Assembly: GCA_022385805.1 (NCBI GenBank) | Contig: MU277676.1 | Coordinates: forward strand, 643,301-673,742 | Reading direction: 5' to 3' | DNA: 30,442 nucleotides | Origin: Pilatotrama ljubarskyi | Taxonomy: Eukaryota > Basidiomycota > Agaricomycetes > Polyporales > Polyporaceae | Shown: in pieces, positions 1 through 10,171 of the stretch | Position numbering within the stretch: the stretch's first letter is position 1 | Layout of the letters: the number at the start of each line of letters is the position of its first letter | Program-made: the position numbers and the translations under genes | The notes under the pieces: model-generated | Databases searched by the model: none | Seen by the model: only the letters and a program-made list of their open reading frames with translations | What the model was told of the DNA's origin: nothing

Positions 1-510
1 TGTGCGTGCAAGCGCCGAGAGGCCAGGCATGTCACCACGTTCCGCATGCAGCCAACGGGTTTTTCCGTGAGTCACTATTGTCGCACAATATGTTTTCCTC
101 GCTCCTACTCACCAATTCTGGTATGTGCGATGAGCACTGACGTAGTAACCGTGGCTTCAGTGGCTCGGCGTCCAGAGCGACGAGCGCGGGATGGAGGTCC
201 AAGCCAAGCTACCGCAGGCTTATATCCGCAAGCTCAACTCGACCAAAGGCAATTTCGTAGTCACCTCCGATCCAGATACTACTCGTAGTAAGACGCGCCT
301 GCAAGTGCGGCAATTAGCCGTTGGCTGTTTTCATCGGGATATCGACTCAGCTATAGTACTTACGGTTTTTCTGCTGCACGAACTTCGGTCTCCTCCGCTC
401 GGTTGTGGAGGGTTGTGGCCAAGGTAGTATTAGTACTTAGTCGAACTGCGCAGGCGCTCTAGTCCTCCAGCGAGCGCTCCGCCGACCACTGAGCCTTCAG
501 GGGACCGACT
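1..510. repeat. Diverged direct repeat, copy 1 (matches 5932-6660)
   Basis: Bases 1-125 match 5932-6055 almost base for base, with a 1-nt indel in the tgttttcctcgct / tgtttcctcgct stretch. The left copy then lacks about 74 bp present on the right (about 6060-6119) and matches again at gacgtagtaaccgtggct. Weaker similarity continues to about 510, for example ttgtggccaaggt and caggcgctc. The right copy is the 5' flank of the FunK1 kinase gene on the minus strand, so by inference the left edge of the window may be the 5' flank of another FunK1 copy lying outside it. Confidence 0.85.
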
Positions 511-1486
511 CGGGGTCCATCAGTATGCCATACTGCACGGTTCCCACCGGCAGGCTTTCAAGTTGCCGCCAACCCAAGACTGCACTCACTCGCCGCATAT
601 GTGGAGGCACCCTATTCTGAATGCCCGCGCGCCTTCACCTAAGCAGGTAGCCGATACTCTGAACGGTGTTTCTCTGCAGATTCGATTAAGCCATCCTCGA
701 ATTTCCGAGGCGGCGTGTAGTACCCACCGTGGCGTCGAGATCGGACTGGGGTACGGCAACCTGGATCGCTGGCCAGTGCTCGAAGTGGTAAACGCAGGAT
801 TGGGGTCGTGTTTCCGAGATCTTCTTCGCGGATCAGGCTTGCAGTGCTGAACGATATAGATCGGACATGGATCCTATGTGGCCACGGATAACAGGCCGTG
901 TGATTACGAGGAGGTATGTACTACTCGTAGTATGAGCACAATAGAGAGCTAGAGTTGTGTGTCTCTGTAACGAGGTACGGCAGCTTGTACGGCGCTTTCC
1001 TCGGCGAAGTGCCAGTGTAAATATTGTTTCAGCCGCTAGGGGAATGAGCCAGAAGATCACTAGAGGTCGTTTCGTTCTGATAGTACAGTATATTGACACG
1101 TATACAAACCACATATGTACCCTTGTATGTGATAAATGATGGACCTGAAGCTTGAAGCTTGAGCCGGAGCCCCGAAGCCTTTTTTGTTTTCAAACTGCAC
1201 GAGGGCCGGGAGCGGAGCGCCGACGGCCGCCCCTTGTACTGATAGGTTAGATGTCGCCGCTTTGACGTGGATCTAATCTTATCAAGGTACCTCACCTTAT
1301 GGCCGCAGTCTTCGAATGCTATACCTACAACGTACACCGGCCAACTCCCGACGAAGCATCGGAGAGCAGCAAATAACAGAGCTCACGTAGTCTTTTCTTT
1401 CACCCGCTTGCCCTGCTCATCCTTTTTTTTTCAACCCGCGCGGGCAGCGCCGCGAACTTCAGCCTGAGCGACTTTTAGCTTGTACT
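511..1486. other. Stretch without a recognised gene
   Basis: Only short open frames occur here, on both strands, and none has a family motif or a convincing splice pattern. The end of the diverged repeat lies to the left and the stop codon of the RIX7-like relic to the right. I see no RNA gene or transposon end. Confidence 0.5.
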
Positions 1487-2517
1487 CTACTTCTTCCTCT
1501 GCGTGACCGACACCCTCGGCTCCACCTTACCCAGCACCTGCACGAAGTCGTCCACCGACACCGTCACACGCTGCTCCGAAGCTCCTACCCCGCCTTCGCC
1601 AGTGTTCATCGCCTCGAGCGCACTGAGTGTTTGCTTGACCGCCTCCACACCCGCCTCGTACGTACGAGCGTTGCCAGGTCCCCACCGCTGTACCCCTCCG
1701 AGCACCGTTCGCGCACAAGCGCGAGGATCGTCTGCTGGAACTCTCCGGCCCCCGTCCTGAGCGAGCCCGCCCAAGGGGACCTTGCGCGTCATCCCGCCAA
1801 CAATCTGGGCGCGCTAGTTGGCGGTGGGAAGGTCGAGCTCCTCAGGTAGAGCAGCATCTCCAGCCGCCCTAGAGGGCACATCGTAGTCGACCATGTCTCG
1901 CCGGTTTGTGGACGTCGAGCTCGTCGAGCTCGGTCGGGAGGGTGTTGACGACGCCGTATGCAATGCAGAGTGTAGCGAGCTGCGCTTCGGCGTGCTGGTC
2001 CGGGTGCGCACGGTACGACGGGGCTGGCGGCGGTGGGTGTGGAGACCTCGAGGTCGGCGAACTTGGACTTCGCCGGTGCTCGCGTGGGGCAGGGTGGGCT
2101 GAGAGGCGGGAGGGTCGATGGCCACGGAGAAGTATCCGTTGCCTAGAGATGCCATCGAGTTCGCAATCTGAGGAAGCACAGGGTGCCTTCAGAAAGATGC
2201 TTGAATATGCGCATCACGCGGCAATTACTACGCCTGCTATACCCGTGAGGGCAGCCGAGTCCGCGCCGACATATCCTGCTGCCAGCGCCTTGGCCAGCGC
2301 AATTCAGTCGAAGTTGCCCTCCAGTCTGAGCTTCGAAGACTGCACCTGTAGGATTCTGTGGCGATCGTGAACGAAGGTACAACCAAGCAGTAGGGTCACT
2401 ACCCACTGCACCTTGGCCTCCTCGACGGGTACGCCCATATGTGCTCATCTCATGGTCGTGCCATTCGACTCGCCATAGAGCAGCATCAAGAGAATATGGC
2501 CTCTTACTCTCACTCAC
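1487..2517 (-). pseudogene. Relic of AAA-type ribosome biogenesis ATPase (RIX7/NVL-like), C-terminal half
   Basis: Read on the minus strand in shifting frames, this gives the order of an NVL/Rix7 protein: LRLEGNFD-stop-IALAKA and GYVGADSAALTGIAGVV (end of the first ATPase module), MRIFKHLSEGTL, then TNRRDMVDYDVPSRAAGD (cf. the family's TNRPDMIDPAMxRPGRLD), DLPTAN-stop-RAQIVGG, MTRKVPLGGL, EFQQTILALVRERC, EGYSGGDLATLVR, EAGVEAVKQTLSALEAM and VTVSVDDFVQVLGKVEP ending SVTQRKK. Lesions are visible: TGA at 2304-2306 and 2214-2216, TAG at 1814-1816, a frame change at a C run near 1750, and another at a GTAC duplication near 1656-1668. The Walker motifs of the second module and the N-terminus are missing. 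Rix7 drives pre-60S ribosome maturation and is essential in yeast, so an intact copy should lie elsewhere (inference). Confidence 0.85.
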
Positions 2518-2944
2518 AATGTCTGGCTTCTTCTCATTCTTCTCCTAGGCATCACCTATCTGAGGTGCTGCCAGTCATCGCTTGACTGTCGGCGTCGGAG
2601 ACGGCACTTTAAGAAGGGTAATAGTGATCCGTCTCTCCATCTCTCGCTGCGCACTATCCCGCTTGGGTGTGACGAACACAGAGAAACTCACCTTACGTTC
2701 TTTGTCGGGTCTCGATGTTCATGCTGGGGATGTAGTATGGTGCACTCGACGCGCCTCAGGCTGGCAGGTAGGATGGAAACCGTTCGCGTGAGGAGCAACT
2801 GAGACAAAGCAAGGAACGAATACAAGAAAGCAAGAACACAGCAGGAATAAGTTACAATCAAACACGGTATCGCATGTAGTGTGTGGGGGAGGGGGAACGG
2901 GGAGGTATCGCGTGTAGGATGTACGGGGTGCAAGGTGTCCGAAT

Positions 2945-5853
2945 CTATCCACTTCCAGACGTCGCCTTTCTCTCGGCCGCCGCCCGGATCCTTTCGCTCG
3001 ACCTGGCGGATGGAGTAGAGTCGCGCTCTCGGCTCCGCCGAGACGGCTGCGCCTGCCCGCTACGCAGGGTCCTCGTTGGATGCGAACGGACTGCAGGCAG
3101 CGCAGGGGGTCCCATGCCACCATTCGCCTTGAAGCGCTTGTTCGAGCTCGACCCTGTATTGGGGAGCTGGACGAACTCCATTCGACGACGCTTTGAAGAC
3201 GACCGCACTGGCAGGCCCGGGAGACGGGAGTCGGGAGAGGTCGAAGCACTAGCGACAGGAGTGGTCGGCGCTGGCCTAGCTGACCCTCCCTGGTCAAGTT
3301 CGGGCGCTGAGCGGAAGCCGTCCAACGAATGTACTGAAGGACCGCGGATGGCAATCGCCTGTCGCCCGCTCGATTCTGGACGAGGGCCGGATGCGCAATC
3401 GGCGCCTGTACGTCGCAGCCCAATCTGGGAGACAGTTCGAGGATCGAGTAGCTCGCAGCGGACGAAGTCGTTCTTGGGCCAGTTCTCCATTGACAAGGCC
3501 GCATCGAAAGCTTGCAGCATACGATCGTATGTGAGGTGGACGGGGGTATGTAGTGGATGAGGGATGTTCTGGCATACCATACGAGCCAAATCTCGCAGGA
3601 GCTGGGTAAGGGGAGCATTCTCGCGCACGCAAAGCGGACGTTCCAGCTGTCTTGCTGCCCAGTCACGTTTCATAGCTGAGCTGAAGGCATCGCTGGTATA
3701 GCCGAATACCTCCACGCAGGCAAGCTGGCCTTTAATATGATCGTGACTTGTGTGGCGGAGGACGATCCATATGAGGACCCAGTAGAACGACTCCAGATCG
3801 TGATGGGTGTGGTGTATTGTAGGTCCAATGGTGGCACCGACGAGTATCTCGTAGGCCATGAAATAGTACGTTCCCTGATAACGGCCGCGATGAGCAATGT
3901 CGAAGGCACGAGGGGCAAGTCACTGCTTACTGTACGTTCTTTCTGATCTGGATCGTCTTCGTTCCCGGCGTTCTGTACTGGCGAAGCAGGAGATCCAGTC
4001 TCGTAACCCTCGTCCTCGTCTTCTGTTTCGATTGAGCTGTAGTCGTAGTCATGCAGGAAGCCGCCGAAGCCCTTCTCCTTTGGCTCGTCGACGATGAGTA
4101 TGTTGCCGACGCTGACATCTCGGTGGAGGACTTGCGCTCATTCCCGTGCCTGCTGATGGCCTGTATCCCAATATCAGCGTGGACTGATATGGAGATTAAC
4201 GAAGTCAAGCACGCACCGAGGATAGCGTCTCGTATCGCTTGCACCAACTCACGTGTGCAGGTGAATTGCGTCAGTGGCCGTCCGATATCATCGACGACGA
4301 TCCTCATGTGGCTGCGCTCCAGATGAGCGTACTGTTCACCGTACAGGAGCCGCCACGAGTATGTCTGCTGCTGCGGGAAAGGAAGAGTAAAGTCCTTGGA
4401 CGGTATGTCGTATGGATCCGAGTCGGCGGTGTCGCTCGATGGCGTGGATGTCGATGGGCCAGCGGTGTGCGACTCCGACTGGAGATTAGCGTCGTCCCGG
4501 TCCGCATTAGTCGTCCGCCGCCTCCGCGTCTCTTCCCACCAGCGCAGTTCCCGGCAGCCCATGTCACCGCCGCACACCATCGTAGGAAGCCCGAACCGCT
4601 CCTCCGGAGGGATTTTCTCTTCGATACGCTCGTAGATTTCGGCTTCGCTCCGACGAACAAGTTGGCGCCACGCTTCCTTGACGATCTGCGGCTTCGCCGG
4701 CGTCGTGCACATAGGATCGTCGACCAGTTTGCCGTTCTCCAAGATACGCGTATCCTTCAGTGCCCGCCACACTGTCGTCGCCAGAGAGAACAGACGTCCG
4801 TTGACGTCGACCACATGATATAGGATATACGGCACGGATTTGCCCGTTTTGTGGTCGTAGACCTCCACGCGACGGGCCTTGTCGAGTTCGCGTACGTGCT
4901 TCTCCCGGTCTTTCGCCTTCGCGTTCTCGAGCTGTGTCCTGACCCACTCTTGGCCGGCAGCATCGAGCCTCGCCACCGTCGGATCGCAGCCGACCACGGT
5001 TTCGCCGGCGGCGGGATGAGAGAAGTGCCAGAGGAACTTCTGCAGCACCCTTCGTCCCTGGGCGTCGTTGAGGTCGATGGATTTCGAGACGATCGCGCAG
5101 GAGCGATCGAATCGAGCAAGGCGGACGATGTTGCCGTACACACCGATGGTGAAAGCCGAGAGGAAGCCGTGAGCCAGCAAGAGACTCCTGGCGTTCTTGG
5201 CGAGTTGCACGACCGTCGACGTGTTCTTCAAGCCGCTCCTTGGGAACGGATCGTCCGATGCGTCACTCTTCACCTCAATGACCATCGAGATCCCATGCCA
5301 GGTAGTCGGTGAAAGCGGTTGCCCAGGGAACGACACGGAGATGTCGGGGTAGGTGTAGTGGTGTTGGTCCCTGAACGCGTTAAAAGGGAAATACATGCGG
5401 ATGGCGTGAGTGTCGACGAAGGAGAGCTTCCTATCTTTCTCGAAGCCCTTAACAAGCGTACGCAGGCCGCACAACTTCGGGATGGTCAGTGTCGTGCGGG
5501 ACGTCCACAGAGCGCATTAAACTCACCAGGCCCTTGTAGCCGTCGACCTCCTTTCCCTTTTGAGGGTCGTAGGTATTGAATGCATCGTCTAAGTTGTCGT
5601 TGAGCTTGAAAGGCGTCGAGGTGGGGAGGAGATCCTCGATGAAGTAGTCGGTAGAGTCGGGGTACTCGAGAATGCGGCCCTCGACCTCGCTCTCCCAGCC
5701 ATCCTTGACCGCCTTGCTATCTCCTCTGACTTCCTCGCGAGTATTAGCTGGGGGGCATACGCCCTTGTTCCTGCGAGGACTGGCTGGGATCGGCATACCT
5801 GAGTCGCTCGAGTAGCAGATCGAGCCGCAGTACGAGCGTATTGAGTTTGACAT
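2945..5853 (-). CDS. FunK1-family fungal protein kinase with an in-frame stop
   Basis: Exons 5853-5527, 5474-4217, 4160-3931 and 3874-2945 (introns 52, 56 and 56 bp) join in phase to about 914 codons. The N-terminal half carries YPDISVSF and VIEVKSD (about residues 150-180). The kinase part has IVKEAW (candidate ATP lysine, about 375) with SEAEIYERI, then VLHRDVSVGNILIVDEP (catalytic loop, about 540), HDYDYSS (metal-binding aspartate), ERTGTYYFMAYEIL and DLESFYWVLIWIVLRH. The tail is Ser/Arg rich with SSSKRRRMEF, possibly a nuclear signal. A TGA at 4138-4140 sits seven codons into exon 3, where the family has a sense codon. An acceptor just after it (exon from 4136) would skip it in frame at the cost of eight codons of the helix before the loop. 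The start at 5853 is the first ATG after which the exon is open and FunK1-like. Substrates of this family are unknown to me. Confidence 0.85.
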
Positions 5854-5931
5854 CTTATATTGTCGCGCTTTGCTCTGAACGTAGGAGGAGGTTGGTCTGG
5901 CGGTGGTGGTGGCTAAGATGAACAAAGGAGA

Positions 5932-6660
5932 TGCGCGTGCAAGCGCCGAGAGGCCAGGCATGTCACCACGTTCCGCATGCAGCCAACGGGTTTTTCCGTG
6001 AGTCACTATTGTCGCACAATATGTTTCCTCGCTCCTACTCACCAATTCGGGTATGCGCGATAGCGCTTGGTCGCTGTTAGACGGACGGATCGAGAGATCA
6101 AAAGAGCCGGAGCCAGCGTTGGGATGAGCAGTGACGTAGTAACCGTGGCTGCTGTGGCTCAGCATCCAAAGAGACCGAGCGCGGGATATCGGTGTCAGTC
6201 GAACTACAGATGCTGCAGGCTTTTATCCGCGAGGTGAACTAACAAAGGCGATTCTGCCCTGCCACGACAAAAGTGCACCGAGTCCAGAACCTGGGACAGT
6301 GTCATGGAATGCGCTGCCCCCCTTAAATTCCATGTCAAACAGGCCATCAATGACATGACTTTTAAGGTGGCAAAGCAGATCCTGGAGTGTCCTGACGCTG
6401 TCAATGGCCTTGGAATATGGGGATGTTTGTCGTGTGCCGCGTCGTGGAACGTGAGCGCGTGAGCCGCGCCTGCACAGCCCTGAGTGTTAGCCACAAAAGC
6501 TTCTATAGGACATCCTGTGGCCTTCTTACTGTCTTTCCGCCGCACAGACGGTCTACTCCGCGCGATTTTGGAGAGTCGGAGGCAGTTGTGGCCAAGGTCG
6601 TTAAACCGTGCAGGCGCTCCAGTCTCTTCGGCCGGCGCTCCGGAGACCGGTCCGGAGGGA
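5932..6660. repeat. Diverged direct repeat, copy 2 (matches 1-510)
   Basis: Longer copy of the repeat at the left edge. It lies directly upstream (minus sense) of the FunK1 start at 5853, so it should contain that gene's promoter. The left copy has a deletion of about 74 bp relative to this one. A minus open frame (6165-5449) runs through it into the kinase N-terminus, but the part upstream of 5853 shows no FunK1 motif. Confidence 0.85.
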
Positions 6661-7556
6661 GTCTGCCTGAACTCTGAATTTCAATCCCAAACACTTGCGC
6701 AACTCTCATAAAGTCGCTTAAGACTCAATCCTATGTGTATGCTCACCCATCCCCGACATCACTCACCGGAATTAGAGTGCAGGCGGCATCTTGAGCTTCT
6801 GGGCCAACACAAGACGTTGAGCGCCCGTGATCGCTCCACCGTGACAAGGTGCTACTCCTGCTCTGTCCCGCAGTGCTTTGACTTACCCTTACCTCAACTC
6901 AAGAGTAGCGTAGCTCTATTAGCATGCAGGGGAATCTGTTAGAGACGCGCGCACGCATATGTCCAAGCAAGTAGCTGGGTATGACTTGCTTCTGCAAGCT
7001 TCTCTAGAATCGATATGGGCCACCAAGACAGTAACCGCCAATTCCGGGATCCCGAGCACCGACCCTCTCGCTTCAGCACAACGCGTGCACCAAAAGCTCC
7101 GTACTGAGGAATTTAGGACCACTGAGGCCTTCGATTGTCATGCAAACAGTCGGGCAAGCTGTGGTGAGACGAGAAGGTTAGAGCGCTCCCTCGAACACTA
7201 CACCTGCCTAATCGAGGTGTTGCCCAGACGGTCCACGTGGCGCCAGTACTCCGTTCAGCACGCCAGGCTGGAAAGGAATGGCCTTGCGTTGCTGCTCGGC
7301 AACTTGAAAGCGAGGACATCTGTCTGCGTGGGTGGATGCCCGACTAAATGCAGAGGGTAGTAAGCACTCAGCCTGACAGCCCACGTCCTCCGCGCTGGCC
7401 GACGTCTGACACGTCTTGCCAGTGTAGGCCCGAAACCAACTCATCTACCCAGTGACCGCTCTTATGCAACTCAATCAGTCCGAAGGTGGGATTTAATTTG
7501 TGAGTAAAGGTTACGCCTATGCAGTATTCATATATCAAGCACTCGAACGAACAACC
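6661..7556. other. Stretch without a recognised gene
   Basis: Between the FunK1 upstream repeat and the end of GUP1 I see only short frames on both strands. The longest, plus 6959-7360 (133 codons), has no motif, no membrane segment and no convincing splice partner. Part of this stretch is expected to be the 3' untranslated region of GUP1. Confidence 0.45.
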
Positions 7557-9806
7557 TCAGCAACGGCGGGAGATGCCTTGCCGCGCTTCTTCCTCTCTGT
7601 ATGACGAAGTGAGATGGTGTATGGTTCGGTGTCCAGCACTGTACTCACCGATACTCGAACATGATCTGCGCGGCGACAAAAAGACATGCACATGCAAACA
7701 GCAAGAACCGGATCCCTGCGCAGACGTGAGTCTTCAGCCCAACGCCGCAGGGAGGCGAAATCTGAAGGTAAGAACGCACCCTCCCAGCTATCGAACACCT
7801 GATGCAGCATGTACTTCATCCCGTCGGTGCCGATAACGAAGCCGATCAAGTTCGCCGTCATCATCATGAGGATACTCAGCACAGCACCGACCGCGCCGAC
7901 ATGTCTGTACCACGGGCGGGCGCCATACTGCCCGCAGTACCAATATCAATAAGAGCTACATGGACACATGATCTGCCGGACGAACCTTCGAAGCAGGCAC
8001 CAGATACCTCGCCACGATCTCCGGCATGATGAACAGGCTCACGAGCCAGCCCCACGCGAGGAGTCGGAACGAGAGGTCGTGCCAGAGCGCGACGAACGTG
8101 AAGACGAGCACGACGGTGAAGACGCGATTGCGCGTGCCGCCGAGTGGGATGTAGATGTAGCGCGTGATCCACAGATTGTAGCTCCGGTGCCACGCGCGCC
8201 AGAACCCGAGTGTCGAGTAGTTGTTTGCCATGCACCGCACCATGTTTTCGGGCGGGTCAATCCCAGCGAGCAAAGACCAAAGGCGGAAGAAGCGCCACGG
8301 GACGAGGAGCTGAGATATGATTGAGCCACGCTCGGCGAAACGGCGAGTATAAGAGGGTGAGGTACCTTGAGCCAGACGACTATTAGGTTCCAGAAGCCCA
8401 CCATACACAGCTCGGCAGCGGAGTAGCCGACCCAAGCCTTCCTGTCCTTGATCGCGACAACGTACATGAAGTGCAGCACAGCCTCCAGCGTGAGGATGCA
8501 TGCAAGGAATCTTGCTAGGTACCCCAGTGTTGACCGTGAACTTATAGGCACGGGTCTACGCAGCTGCCAAAGAGTCCGTTAATGATCACGAACGCCCGGA
8601 TTGAATGCAGTCTTACCTGCCACGTGAAGTCGTTGAACGCCATGATCGGTCCAGCGATATATAGCGGCGGATACAGCACGTACGCCATATAGTTAAGGAA
8701 ACAGTAGAATTCAAGTGAGTGGGGCACGCGCGGCCTTGGCTTGTCGGGCATCAAACCGCCGGTCTGAATTCCGCATGAGCGGCTGTGTCGTTCAGCTCAT
8801 AGCGGCACTCACGTCAGGCAAGCCGACACGTCTGCAGGCCCAGTAGTAATCCATGTTGAACGATATTAACCTCAGCATCGTGATGTTGAAGCTGATCCAC
8901 CACCGGGGGTACACGCCTTCCCAAGCATCCTATCTCGCACAGCTAGTCAGGTCAGCGACGTAGACGATTAATGACGGAGGACACACCAGAGACGAGAGCG
9001 ACGAGTGGATGGCCGAGAACTTGAAGCCTGAATTCCTTTCGATGGCGAAGAGGACCAAGCCGTTGAACACCCAGGTCAGGACCGGATTCGCCTTAGACCC
9101 AGCGGTGAACTTCGCGATCGCGTAGTTCACAGAGAGAACGAGCAGCACTTTCAAAGCACTCGTGCCGTGCAGCCCAAAGAGCATCAAAGTGGAGAAAGCG
9201 ACGAGAAATGGAACTTGATATAAGTTACTGGTATCAGAAGCAGAACGGGTTTGTCGCGCTGCCAGGGTATAGAGGTGCTTGAAGCCGAGGAAGGCGGTAG
9301 CAAGGAGGACGAGGGAGGGTAGGCCGGTACGGAATGAGCGATACTGCGCGTCGCTGTTGTCCTATACCGGCCATAGAGACAGCAAACCAGCAAGTCATGC
9401 TTCACTCAGATCGGAAACGTCATGAGACGGAGTCCATATGCTCTTACCACTTTCCTCCCGAATATCCACCCCGGCGATAGCCATCCCTCGTAGAAGGGGT
9501 AATTGGGATGTGATGCTGCGAAGTCGCGTTCCAGCACCCACGCACAGTAATTGGAGAGGACCACTCACGCGAACTCAGGCGGTAGGGTATCCAGACCATC
9601 ACGGGTACGACCGTGCAGAAGACGACATAGTACACCATGAACTCTGGCGTCCTCCATCTCGGACGTGGGTGCAGTGCGGCCCTGACTTGTGGGCTGTATG
9701 AAGATGGTATATCGACTGTGAGCCTAGCAAGGCCTTTTGGCTTGGGCGGCGTCTGGTCTGGCGAGTCCAGCTCAAAGGCTGCGGTCGCGCGCAGGTCAGT
9801 CGGCAT
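7557..9806 (-). CDS. GUP1: MBOAT O-acyltransferase, GUP1 family (glycerol uptake / GPI-anchor remodelling)
   Basis: Ten exons (9806-9569, 9515-9448, 9361-8987, 8929-8813, 8763-8617, 8563-8366, 8309-7986, 7927-7780, 7715-7649, 7596-7557) add up to 1722 nt in phase, 573 aa, close to the roughly 560 aa of yeast Gup1. The family signature is continuous: [109 protein letters not shown] and [11 protein letters not shown], the last holding the expected active-site histidine of membrane-bound O-acyltransferases. It ends [16 protein letters not shown]. There are many hydrophobic segments, as expected for an ER membrane enzyme. In yeast Gup1 adds a long acyl chain to GPI lipids and affects glycerol transport. 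A second in-frame ATG lies eight codons upstream (9830); 9806 is preferred because the family starts [10 protein letters not shown]. No lesion seen. Confidence 0.95.
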
Positions 9807-10171
9807 CGTCACCACGGCGTCGCCCAGCATAGATTCGGTGTCGGATGAGTCAATGGGCGTTGTTCAGCATGGGAGGCGGTGGATAGACGAAGCCGGAGAT
9901 TGTGGTGTGTATTCAAGCATGCACCTCGAGCGGGGAACTGCAGAGGAAGTGGGAGCGCCCGGGACTTACTGGGCTACTTACATGCAGAGTTATCCAGTAA
10001 GCCCATCATTGAAGGCGTTCAACAATGGTCAATGCGGATTGTTATAGTCGATTCTAACAATAACAAGCCTCCCGCGAGAGTTCCACCGAGATTCCACCCT
10101 TCGTACACCCCTTCCTCACGCTCCTGCTCTCACCTGCGTGCTTTGCTAACACATCCATCCTCTTCGACGAA
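9807..10171. promoter_or_regulatory. Shared promoter region between GUP1 and the CK2 beta gene
   Basis: The two genes start back to back here (GUP1 ATG at 9806 minus, first coding base of CK2 beta at 10172 plus), leaving about 365 bp for both 5' leaders and promoters. CT-rich tracts occur near 10085-10165, common upstream of fungal start sites. I see no clear TATA box and make no claim on specific factors. Confidence 0.5.

Noticed and set aside
1..510. Transposon terminal repeat
   Set aside because: The two copies are direct, imperfect and tied to the FunK1 5' flank. No transposase, reverse transcriptase, target-site duplication or inverted end was seen. Not fully excluded because the window starts inside the repeat.
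2883..3560. Plus open frame of 225 codons
   Set aside because: Antisense shadow of the FunK1 C-terminal exon, which carries the family signature on the minus strand.
2719..3666. Minus open frame of 315 codons
   Set aside because: It overlaps the last FunK1 exon in another frame, has skewed Ser/Arg/Pro composition and no motif; it is a shadow of the GC-rich coding exon.
4239..4823. Plus open frame of 194 codons
   Set aside because: Antisense to the FunK1 kinase exon; Arg/Pro-rich composition typical of shadow frames.
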